Assembly: GCA_043759735.1 (NCBI GenBank)
Contig: JAYUQC010000088.1
Span: 1-12,938, forward strand
Reading direction: 5' to 3'
Source: CAISIP01 sp043759735
Lineage (GTDB): Bacteria; Pseudomonadota; Gammaproteobacteria; Burkholderiales; Burkholderiaceae_C
Length of the DNA stretch: 12,938 bases
Shown: piece by piece, positions 5,857-12,801 of the stretch
Position numbering within the stretch: the stretch's first letter is position 1
Layout: each line of letters starts with the position of its first letter
The notes under the pieces: generated by a model
The model's input: only the letters and a program-made list of their open reading frames with translations
The model's database searches: none
What the model was told of the DNA's origin: nothing
Made by a program: the position numbers and the translations under genes

Positions 5857-7905
5857 TCAGCGCAGTTGTTTCCAGATCTCGTCGAGCACCTCCTGGACGA
5901 TATCCACCAGGGGATTCTCGCGTTGTGCCGGCTCCGGCGGCGCGGCGGGCGGCCGCGGGCGCGGCCGCGGTATGTCGAACTCCACCCGTGCGTCGATCCA
6001 TTTGTTGCGCAGCGCCTGCTGGAACACCTCGCCCACGATGGGCAGCGCGCTGCGGGCGCCCTGGCCCCAGGAGCCCATGGTCACACTGTTGTCGTTGAAC
6101 CCGACCCGCGCGCCAGCCACCAGTTGCGGGCTGGCCATGACGAACCAGCCGTCGGTGTTCTCCTGCGTCGTGCCGGTCTTGCCAGCCACGTCGGCGCGGA
6201 TGCCGTAGCGGCTGCGGATCGCGCCGCCGGTGCCGTAGTCGATGGTGCCACGCATCGCGTTGATCAGGGTCAGCGCGTCCTTGTAGGGCATGGCGCGCTC
6301 CGGCGCTGCGAGCGGTGCGAATTGTTGCAGCAGCTTGCCATGCCGGTCTTCGACGCGCTGCACCAGCACCGGCGCGATGTAGTTGCCGCCATTGGCGATG
6401 CTGCCATAGGCGGTGACCATCTCGATCAGCGTCACCGGACTGGTGCCCAGGGCAAGGGAGGGCACCAGGTCGAGTTTGCTCTGGCGCACGCCCAGGGCCT
6501 GCGCCAGCTGGCCCACCTTTTTGGGGCCGACCTTTTGCACCAGTTGCGCGGTGATCGTGTTCTTGGAGTAGGACAAGCCGTCGCGCAGGGTCATCGGCAC
6601 CCCGCTGGGTGGCGTCTCGTCCTTCGGGGTCCACACCGCGCCGCCGCCCTCGGGTCGGATCTCCACCGCCTCGTCTACCAGCGTGTCGTCGGGGCGAAAG
6701 CCCTGCATGAACGCCGCGCCGTAGACGAAGGGCTTGAAGGTGGAGCCGGGCTGCCTGCGCGCCTGGATCACATGGTCGAATTGCTCGCTGGCAAAGTCGC
6801 GACTGCCGACCCAGGCGCGCACCGCGCCATTGCGCGGATCCAGCGCCAGGAACCCGGCCTGCAGGGGCGGGCTTTCCTGGCCGGCTCGCACGCGCCCGTC
6901 GGCCAGTCGCTGCAGATAGGTCAGTTGCCGCGTCATGGCCTGGTTCGCGGCTTGTTGCATACCCGCGTCGAGCGTGGTCACGACGCGCAGGCCATCGGCA
7001 TGGATCGCGTATCCGTTGTCGTCAGCCCAGTCGACCAGCCACTTGCGCAACTGCTGCGCGACATGTGGCGCCGGCCCCAACGCAACGCTCTGGCGCTCGA
7101 AGTCCAGTTTGAGCGGGCGACGGCTCAGATCGTCCAGCCGCGCCACGTCGAGCGTGCCATCCTTGGCCATCTGCGCCAGCACCAGGTTGCGGCGTTGCCG
7201 CGCACGCTCCGGGTTCTGCACCGGGTTGTAGTAGCTGGTTCCCTTGAGCATGCCGACCAGCGTTGCGCTCTCGAGCATGTCGAGATCCTTCGCCGACTTG
7301 TCGAAATAGGTGCGTGCCGCCATTTCGATGCCAAAGGCGTTGTACAGGAATGGCACTGTATTGAGATAGGTCTCCAGGATTTCCTGCTTGGAGTACAGCG
7401 CCTCGATCTTTACCGCGGTGATCGCCTCCTTGACCTTGCGCGTGATGCTGGCAGAGCGCCCGATCTCGTCCGGGTACAGGTTGCGCGCCAGTTGCTGGGT
7501 GATGGTGGAGCCACCCTGCAGTTCGCCCTGCAGGGTACTCAGCAGGGCACCGGCCGTGCGGCGAAAGTCGATGCCGTGGTGCTGGAAGAAGCGGTGATCC
7601 TCGGTGGCGATCAGCGCGTTCACCACGTTGGCGGCAACCTTGTCCAGGCTGACCCATTCGCGGTTGATGTGCTTGTATTCAGCCAGTACCGATCCATCGG
7701 TGGCCAGCAACACCGAGGGCAGGCCGACCTTGGCCTTGCGCAGGTCGCCGATGCCGGGGGTGAACGGAATCAGCGCCAGCACATACAGCAGCACCAGCGC
7801 CGGCAACAGCAGCAGCGCGCGCCACGGATGGCTGCGCGCGGCGGCCATTGCCCGGCGCAGCAGTGCCGTGGTGTCGTCGAGGTAGGGGCGCAGCGCGGCG
7901 AACAT
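5857..7905 (-). CDS. Class A penicillin-binding protein (bifunctional transglycosylase/transpeptidase, PBP1 type)
   Basis: This enzyme polymerises lipid II into glycan strands and crosslinks the peptides on the periplasmic side of the inner membrane. The 682-residue form has a cytoplasmic start, one transmembrane helix (about 28-47), a GT51 transglycosylase domain (about 65-245) and a transpeptidase domain (about 345-635). GT51 motifs are EDHRFFQHHG (catalytic E102), GGSTITQQ, RKVKEA and KQEILETYLN. Transpeptidase motifs are STFK (S388 to K391), SKN (447-449) and KTGT (576-579). The end is proline-rich (IPRPRPRPPAAPPEP), then a short helix. All catalytic residues are present, so it should be active and beta-lactam-binding. 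The start is uncertain: ATGs at 7950 and 7944 are also in frame, and none has a clear ribosome-binding site. I favour 7905, which matches the usual short cytoplasmic tail and follows a possible -10 element. Confidence 0.93.
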   Translation of the reverse strand: MFAALRPYLDDTTALLRRAMAAARSHPWRALLLLPALVLLYVLALIPFTPGIGDLRKAKVGLPSVLLATDGSVLAEYKHINREWVSLDKVAANVVNALIATEDHRFFQHHGIDFRRTAGALLSTLQGELQGGSTITQQLARNLYPDEIGRSASITRKVKEAITAVKIEALYSKQEILETYLNTVPFLYNAFGIEMAARTYFDKSAKDLDMLESATLVGMLKGTSYYNPVQNPERARQRRNLVLAQMAKDGTLDVARLDDLSRRPLKLDFERQSVALGPAPHVAQQLRKWLVDWADDNGYAIHADGLRVVTTLDAGMQQAANQAMTRQLTYLQRLADGRVRAGQESPPLQAGFLALDPRNGAVRAWVGSRDFASEQFDHVIQARRQPGSTFKPFVYGAAFMQGFRPDDTLVDEAVEIRPEGGGAVWTPKDETPPSGVPMTLRDGLSYSKNTITAQLVQKVGPKKVGQLAQALGVRQSKLDLVPSLALGTSPVTLIEMVTAYGSIANGGNYIAPVLVQRVEDRHGKLLQQFAPLAAPERAMPYKDALTLINAMRGTIDYGTGGAIRSRYGIRADVAGKTGTTQENTDGWFVMASPQLVAGARVGFNDNSVTMGSWGQGARSALPIVGEVFQQALRNKWIDARVEFDIPRPRPRPPAAPPEPAQRENPLVDIVQEVLDEIWKQLR

Positions 7906-8199
7906 GGCCGCAGTGTACGCAAGGCGCGCGCGATGGTTGACCATGACCATGCCGCAACGACGGCTGGAGGTTGGCGGTATGCTCTGGCGACCCACCCCGC
8001 GCAGTCGGACCCGCTTGCGGTTGCGCTGTTGCGCTGTGCACCGTCGCCCGTCTTGCACTTTTCATCCATCCATGCCGCCTACCGCAAACCCTTGCAACAT
8101 CGTCGTCGTGCAGCGCGGTTCGGGCCGGGTTAACCTACCGCGGCCGTATCGGCCACTTGCAAGGCCAATCCAGCGCTGCGCAGCACGCAGGGCATTCCG
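7906..8199. other. Divergent intergenic region between the penicillin-binding protein and sirtuin genes
   Basis: About 290 bases separate the two divergent starts, with no gene supported inside. On the minus strand a TACACT (7917-7912) lies six bases before the favoured penicillin-binding protein ATG. Towards the sirtuin there is a palindrome, GGTTAACC (8128-8135), and an inverted repeat, GGCCG-TAT-CGGCC (8142-8154), either of which may be regulatory. No good promoter for the sirtuin gene was recognised. Confidence 0.45.
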
Positions 8200-9045
8200 G
8201 TGACCTCCGCAGCCGTTGCGCCTTTGCTGGACTTCGTGCGGCGCCATCCGCGCCTGCTGGTGCTGACCGGTGCCGGTTGCAGCACCGGGTCGGGCATTCC
8301 CGACTACCGCGACACGGCTGGCGCCTGGAAACGCAGCGCGCCGATGCGCTACCAGCTTTTTGTCGCAGACGCATTGGCACGCAAGCGCTACTGGGCCCGC
8401 AGCATGGTCGGCTGGCGCACCATGGCCAACGCCAGACCGGCTGCGGCCCACCATGCGCTGGTGCAATTGGAGACCGCTGGCCATGTGAGCCTGCTCGTCA
8501 CGCAGAACGTGGATGGTTTGCATGCCGCCGCGGGTAGTGGCCGGGTCATCGACCTGCATGGGCGCATCGACACCGTCTGTTGCCTGGGCTGTGGTCAGCG
8601 TTCGCCGCGCCGCGAAATGCAGCACACACTGTTGCGCCGCAATCCGGGCTGGGCCGACCTGCCCGCGCTGGCTGCCCCCGACGGAGACGCCGACCTCGAG
8701 GCGCCGGATTTCTCGCAGTTCGACGTGCCGCCGTGTCCGGCCTGCTGCGGCATGCTCAAGCCCGATGTCGTGTTCTTTGGCGAGAACGTGCCGCGCGACC
8801 GGGTGGCGGTGGTGCGTGCCGCGTTGGCGCATTCCGATGCCTTGCTGGTGGCGGGGTCCTCGCTGATGGTGTATTCGGGTTATCGGTTCGTCGAGGATGC
8901 AATCGCCGCCGGCAAGCCGGTGGCGCTCGTCAACCAGGGCCGTACCCGGGCCGACGCCGTGCTATCGCTCAAGCTGGAGCAGGAGGTGGGTGCCTCGCTC
9001 TCGGAGCTGGCCGTGCAGTTGTCGGCAAGCCCGGCCGAAGGTTGA
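8200..9045 (+). CDS. Class II (SIRT4-like) sirtuin, NAD-dependent protein deacylase
   Basis: This 281-residue protein removes acyl groups from lysine using NAD, giving nicotinamide and O-acyl-ADP-ribose. The NAD-binding GAGCSTGSGIPDYRD is at 24-38, TQNVDGLH at 101-108, the catalytic histidine H120 is in LHGRID, and a zinc site is formed by C128-x-x-C131 and C179-x-x-C182. LVAGSSLMVYSGYRF (216-230) completes the Rossmann fold. The segment RSAPMRYQ, later RKRYWARSMVGW, closely resembles SIRT4-type class II sirtuins rather than CobB-type class III ones, which carry different substrate-pocket residues. SIRT4-like enzymes have been linked to removal of branched acyl groups and to ADP-ribosylation; the substrate here is unknown. 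The start is a GTG preceded only by a weak AGGG. The gene is divergent from the penicillin-binding protein gene and ends about 95 bases before the KaiC operon, so it is probably a separate transcription unit. Confidence 0.93.
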   Translation: MTSAAVAPLLDFVRRHPRLLVLTGAGCSTGSGIPDYRDTAGAWKRSAPMRYQLFVADALARKRYWARSMVGWRTMANARPAAAHHALVQLETAGHVSLLVTQNVDGLHAAAGSGRVIDLHGRIDTVCCLGCGQRSPRREMQHTLLRRNPGWADLPALAAPDGDADLEAPDFSQFDVPPCPACCGMLKPDVVFFGENVPRDRVAVVRAALAHSDALLVAGSSLMVYSGYRFVEDAIAAGKPVALVNQGRTRADAVLSLKLEQEVGASLSELAVQLSASPAEG

Positions 9046-9080
9046 AAGCCGGTGGCGTACGGCCCTCGGGCGGACGGCTT
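9046..9080 (+). terminator. Weak stem-loop after the sirtuin gene
   Basis: AAGCCG (9046-9051) pairs with CGGCTT (9075-9080), with a small inner hairpin around CTCG (9062-9071). It starts right after the sirtuin stop and lacks a T tract. Its right arm overlaps the -35 element of the following promoter, which could equally make it a regulatory structure. Confidence 0.22.
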
Positions 9081-9107
9081 CAAACGCCGCTTCAAGTCGA
9101 TTACACT
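9079..9107 (+). promoter_or_regulatory. Candidate sigma-70 promoter of the KaiC operon
   Basis: TTCAAA (9079-9084) and TACACT (9102-9107) are separated by exactly 17 bases. A start near 9114 would give a leader of about 26 bases before the ATG at 9140. It is the best sigma-70 match noticed in the window and sits directly in front of the plus-strand signalling genes. Confidence 0.45.
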
Positions 9108-9139
9108 GAACGCATCCCCAACCAGGCGATCATTCGCAC

Positions 9140-9574
9140 ATGCCCTTAGAAGACGAGGAGAGCCGCCCGATTGCCGATCCCCTTGCGCGCCGGGTCGGGC
9201 TTTACGCGAACGCCGCGCAGGTCGCCGACGCGATCGGCGCCATATGGGAGCAGATCGATGATGCCCTGACGCCCATCATCGGGTCCCATGGCGTCGTTGC
9301 GCTCTACAAGCGGACTGTCCGGCTCACCTGCGCGGTCCACCCCTGGGTGGCGGGCGGTCTTGATGGCATCGCGTCGGAGTTGGACCCCAAGGTGCTCAAA
9401 TCCGTGCTCGCGCGACGAAGCGGTGCCGAGGCCGCTGCCGCAGGCAGCGCTTTTCTCCAGTTATTCCACGACCTGCTGGTCAGTCTGGTCGGGCCCTCGC
9501 TGACCGAGCGATTGCTTCGTTCGGCCTGGGCAAACCCATTCAGCGGCCCACCCGCACAGGACACATCGCCATGA
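9140..9574 (+). CDS. Conserved-looking hypothetical protein, first gene of the KaiC operon
   Basis: I cannot assign this 144-residue protein to a named family. It has no signal peptide or transmembrane helix and should be cytosolic and mostly alpha-helical. Distinct segments are AIGAIWEQIDDALTPIIG (32-49), GVVALYKRTVRLT (51-63), KVLKSVLARRS (84-94) and FLQLFHDLLVSLVGPSLTERL (105-125); the tail is proline-rich. Similar small proteins with a LVGPSLTERLLR-type end near KaiC-like or kinase genes are familiar to me from Burkholderiales, though I cannot verify this here. No clear ribosome-binding site precedes the ATG at 9140. Its stop overlaps the KaiC start (ATGA at 9571-9574), so the two proteins are translationally coupled and probably made in a fixed ratio. 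A partner or regulator of the ATPase is a reasonable guess, taking the place that KaiB or KaiA would hold in a clock operon, but it resembles neither. Confidence 0.85.
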   Translation: MPLEDEESRPIADPLARRVGLYANAAQVADAIGAIWEQIDDALTPIIGSHGVVALYKRTVRLTCAVHPWVAGGLDGIASELDPKVLKSVLARRSGAEAAAAGSAFLQLFHDLLVSLVGPSLTERLLRSAWANPFSGPPAQDTSP

Positions 9575-11064
9575 CCGCCAAAGTCTCCATCAACCGCCTG
9601 GCCACCGGCGTGCCGGGCCTGGACGACGTGCTCGGCGGCGGCCTGCCGGAGTATTCGTTCAACCTCATCGCCGGGCCGCCGGGCTGCGGCAAGACCACGC
9701 TGGCGCACCAGATGATGTTCGCGCTGGCAACGCCGGAGCGCCCGGCGATCTATTTCACGGTGCTGGGCGAGCCGCCACTGAAGATGCTGCGTTACCAGCA
9801 GCAGTTCGATTTCTTCGACAGCGAATCGATCAACCGCAGCGTGCGTTTCATCAACCTGTCCGATGACGCCATGGCGGGCGACCTCGACCGGGTGCTGCGC
9901 CGCATCGTCGACGAGGTTTCGGCGCAAAGTCCGGGCTTCGTGTTCGTCGACTCGTTCCGCTCTGTGGTGTTCGCGAGCGAGATCGACGGCAACCCGCACC
10001 GCAACCTGCAGCAGTTCGTGCAGCAACTGGGCATGTTGATGACGAGCTGGCAGGCCACGACCTTTCTGCTCGGAGAGTATTTCACCGAGAACGATGCCAA
10101 CCCGGTGTTCACCGTGGCCGACGGCCTGATCTGGCTGCGCCAGAGCGTGATGCGCAATTCCATGGTGCGCAAGATCGAGATCATGAAAATGCGCGGCCAG
10201 GCGACACTGCCGGGGCTGCACACCTTTCGCATCGGTACCGCCGGCATCAAGGTTTTCGCGCCCGCGCGCGTTGGCGTTCCGGCGCACGCCGAGGCGACCC
10301 CGGCACTGCAGGCGTCCCGCTTGCGGATGGGCGTGCCGGGCCTGGACGAGATGCTGTGTGGCGGCTTGCCGCGCGGGTACTCGGTGCTCGTGGCCGGTCC
10401 CTCGGGCTCGGGCAAGAGCATCCTGGCCGCTGCGTTCCTGGCCGAGGGCGCGCGTGGCGGCGAGACCGGCGTGATGGCAGCCTTCGAGCAGCACCCCAAC
10501 CGATCGCGCAACCGCGGGCTGATCGACCTGATCCACAGCGGCCAGGTGGGCCTGGTGGACAGCCGGGCATCGGACCTCTCGATCGACGAGGTCGTGCAAC
10601 TGATCATGGGCGAGGTCCGCCGGCTCAATGCGACGCGTGTCGTCATCGATTCGCTGACCGGTTTCGAACTCGCCCTGGCACCGACGTTCCGCGAGGACTT
10701 CCGCGAATCGCTGCTGCGCCTGGTCACCATCCTGTCGGGTGAAGGCGTCACCGTGCTGATGACCTCCGAGCTGGAGGACCGTTATACCGACCTGCGCTTC
10801 AGCCCCTACGGCGCCGCGTTCCTGACCGATGCGATCATCGTGCAGCGCTACATCGAGGTCGATAGCCAGTTGCTGCGCGTGATGGCGGTGGTCAAGGTGC
10901 GCGCGAGCGCCCATTCGAACGAATTGCGCGAGTACAGCATTGACGGCGACGGCATCCGCATGGGCGAGATGCTGCCCGACCAGGAAGGGCTGCTGGGCGG
11001 CAGGCCGACGAGAAAGCCGGCTGACAGCCTGCTCGGCCACGCCACCGATGCCGTTGATGCGTGA
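9571..11064 (+). CDS. Double-domain KaiC-like RecA-family ATPase
   Basis: This 497-residue protein has two KaiC repeats, about 5-235 and 248-480, as in the cyanobacterial clock ATPase (about 519 residues), and should form a two-tier hexamer. Walker A motifs are GPPGCGKT (35-42) and GPSGSGKS (276-283); Walker B aspartates are D127 (FVFVDSF) and D360 (RVVIDSL). Compared with KaiC by eye, the paired catalytic glutamates are altered: GE at 66-67 in domain 1 and EQ at 306-307 in domain 2. The autophosphorylation residues S431 and T432 correspond to A416 and F417 in SPYGAAFLTDAI. So nucleotide binding looks intact, ATP hydrolysis may be slow or asymmetric, and the classical phosphorylation cycle is probably absent. 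No kaiA or kaiB is in view. The start is the ATG overlapping the previous stop. The next gene is a GGDEF-histidine kinase fusion, which suggests that this ATPase acts as a switch for that kinase, as KaiC does for SasA. Confidence 0.95.
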   Translation: MTAKVSINRLATGVPGLDDVLGGGLPEYSFNLIAGPPGCGKTTLAHQMMFALATPERPAIYFTVLGEPPLKMLRYQQQFDFFDSESINRSVRFINLSDDAMAGDLDRVLRRIVDEVSAQSPGFVFVDSFRSVVFASEIDGNPHRNLQQFVQQLGMLMTSWQATTFLLGEYFTENDANPVFTVADGLIWLRQSVMRNSMVRKIEIMKMRGQATLPGLHTFRIGTAGIKVFAPARVGVPAHAEATPALQASRLRMGVPGLDEMLCGGLPRGYSVLVAGPSGSGKSILAAAFLAEGARGGETGVMAAFEQHPNRSRNRGLIDLIHSGQVGLVDSRASDLSIDEVVQLIMGEVRRLNATRVVIDSLTGFELALAPTFREDFRESLLRLVTILSGEGVTVLMTSELEDRYTDLRFSPYGAAFLTDAIIVQRYIEVDSQLLRVMAVVKVRASAHSNELREYSIDGDGIRMGEMLPDQEGLLGGRPTRKPADSLLGHATDAVDA

Positions 11065-11088
11065 GTTGCCCGGACCGGATCTGTTGCC

Positions 11089-12762
11089 GTGAACCAAACC
11101 CCTGACCAGCGCGAAGCCGAGGCGGCCAACAGCGAGCGCGAGCTTGCCCGGTTGCAGGGGCGGGTCGACTCCATGCGTTCGGTGTTGGTTCGGTTGCTGC
11201 AGGAGGTGGTTCGGGCAGAAAATCGTCTGGACAACAGCCACGCAGCGCAGCTTCTGGAGGCCAACGAGCATCTGGTCGTCACCGCACTGAGCGCGCAGAC
11301 CGACGCCGATAGCGCCGCGCAGTCGCTGAGCGACCTGTCCCGGGTGGCGGAACTCGATGCGCTGACGCAATTGCCCAATCGGCTGCTGCTGTTGGACCGG
11401 TTCATGCACGCCATCGCGACAGCAAGGCGCCATCGTGCCCGGCTGGCGCTGCTATTTCTGGACCTCGACGGTTTCAAGCAGATCAACGACACGCTCGGCC
11501 ACGCGGTCGGTGACCAGGTGCTCAGGCGGGTTGCTTCCTGCCTGTCGGAGTCGGTGCGTGCAGTGGACACCGTCAGCCGCCACGGCGGGGACGAGTTCCT
11601 GATCCTGCTCACCGAGGTGTCGCAACCGTCCGACGCCGGCCTGATCGCCGCCAAGGTGATCGCGGCCATCGGTGCACCCGGCATTGCCGGCGAATATGTG
11701 CCGCCCCTGAGCGCAAGCATCGGCATCGCCATCTACCCCGACGATGGCGAAGATCCCGACACGCTGATCGAGCGGGCGGACGCCGCCATGTATTGCGCGA
11801 AGCGGCTCGGGCCCGGCAGTGTCGCCTTCCACGGCCAGACGCCCGCCGGTCAGCCCGGCCTGGAGCCGCCCCGCACACCGGCCCGCCAACCCGTGACTCG
11901 CCACGCGCTGGCAGTGGCCGAGCACGAGCGCCAGAACGCCCAGTTGCGGGAGGCGAACGGGCAACTGGTACTGGCCGCGCTCGGCGCGCAGGAGCTGCAG
12001 GCCGCCGCCGAGCAGGCACAGCAGCGACAGGCCGAGTTCATGGCCGTGGTGGCGCACGAGCTGCGCAACCCGTCAGCACCGATCCGCATCGCCACGGCCA
12101 TGCTGGGCCGGGCCCGCACCGACGAGCCATTGCTACCCCGGGTGCAAGCCATTGTCGAGCGGCAGGTGGCGCAGATTTCGAGCCTGATGGGCGACCTGCT
12201 CGACGTGTCGCGCGGGGGCGCCGGTACGCTGGAACTCGAGCGCGGCAAGGTCGACATGGCGGGCCTCATCGACGAGGCGGTTGACGCCTGGCGACCGGTG
12301 CTGCGCGCGCGCCATCAGCATTTTGAAGCCCGCCTGCCCGCGGGTGCGCTCGAAATGTGCGGCGACGCGGCCCGCCTGGCGCAGATTGTCGGCAACCTGC
12401 TTGACAACGCGACCCGGTACACCCCCGAGGGTGGCGAGATTTCGCTGGTCGTGGTGGTGCAGGGCGATGGCCTGGTCATGACGGTGTCGGACAACGGCAT
12501 CGGGATCACCGCGCAGGCCCTGCCCAACGTCTTCGAGCCCTTCGTGCAGGACACCCAGGCCATCGGCCTGGACGGCATGGGCCCGGGCATCGGGCTCACG
12601 GTGGTGCGCACATTGGTCCACGCGCATGGCGGCAGCGTTGTCGCGCACAGTGCGGGCAGCGGGCGCGGCAGCCAATTCGTCGTCACGCTTCCTCTGGGCG
12701 GCAGCGCGGCGCAGGCCGCAGGTGGGCCAAGCGCGATGGGCGGCGCGGATGCAGGTAGCTGA
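11089..12762 (+). CDS. Diguanylate cyclase-histidine kinase fusion (GGDEF-HisKA-HATPase)
   Basis: This 557-residue protein has no membrane helix or signal peptide. In order, it has an N-terminal coiled coil (about 12-90), a GGDEF domain (about 88-245), a linker with a second coiled coil (about 270-316), HisKA (about 317-378) and a HATPase domain (about 425-536). The cyclase has DLDGFKQIND, GGDEF (166-170) and the inhibitory I-site R157-A-V-D160 five residues before it, so it should make c-di-GMP from GTP under product control. The kinase has the phospho-accepting H323 in AHELRNP, the N box NLLDNATRYTP (N436, N440), DNGIGI (468-473), FEPF and GPGIGLT. No receiver domain is attached, so an outside partner is expected. 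The coiled coils resemble each other (LLEANEHLVVTALSAQ and LREANGQLVLAALGAQ), suggesting a duplicated signalling helix. The start is a GTG with a poor ribosome-binding site, 24 bases after the KaiC stop. Confidence 0.94.
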   Translation: MNQTPDQREAEAANSERELARLQGRVDSMRSVLVRLLQEVVRAENRLDNSHAAQLLEANEHLVVTALSAQTDADSAAQSLSDLSRVAELDALTQLPNRLLLLDRFMHAIATARRHRARLALLFLDLDGFKQINDTLGHAVGDQVLRRVASCLSESVRAVDTVSRHGGDEFLILLTEVSQPSDAGLIAAKVIAAIGAPGIAGEYVPPLSASIGIAIYPDDGEDPDTLIERADAAMYCAKRLGPGSVAFHGQTPAGQPGLEPPRTPARQPVTRHALAVAEHERQNAQLREANGQLVLAALGAQELQAAAEQAQQRQAEFMAVVAHELRNPSAPIRIATAMLGRARTDEPLLPRVQAIVERQVAQISSLMGDLLDVSRGGAGTLELERGKVDMAGLIDEAVDAWRPVLRARHQHFEARLPAGALEMCGDAARLAQIVGNLLDNATRYTPEGGEISLVVVVQGDGLVMTVSDNGIGITAQALPNVFEPFVQDTQAIGLDGMGPGIGLTVVRTLVHAHGGSVVAHSAGSGRGSQFVVTLPLGGSAAQAAGGPSAMGGADAGS

Positions 12763-12801
12763 CGCTCGTCCTGCAACCCGGATCTGCCCGGTACGTTCCT
12801 G

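Noticed and set aside
5866..8133. Very long plus-strand open frame antisense to the penicillin-binding protein gene (755 codons)
   Set aside because: It is longer than the real gene but its product is a compositionally biased His/Arg/Gln/Ala-rich sequence without domains, while the minus strand holds every class A penicillin-binding protein motif.
9571..11064. A complete circadian clock locus
   Set aside because: No kaiA or kaiB is seen and the phosphorylation residues appear replaced, so calling it a clock would go beyond the sequence.
9304..11433. Long minus-strand open frame opposite the KaiC and kinase genes (709 codons)
   Set aside because: It spans several real plus-strand genes and is rich in His, Arg, Gln and Ala, the usual antisense composition in GC-rich DNA.
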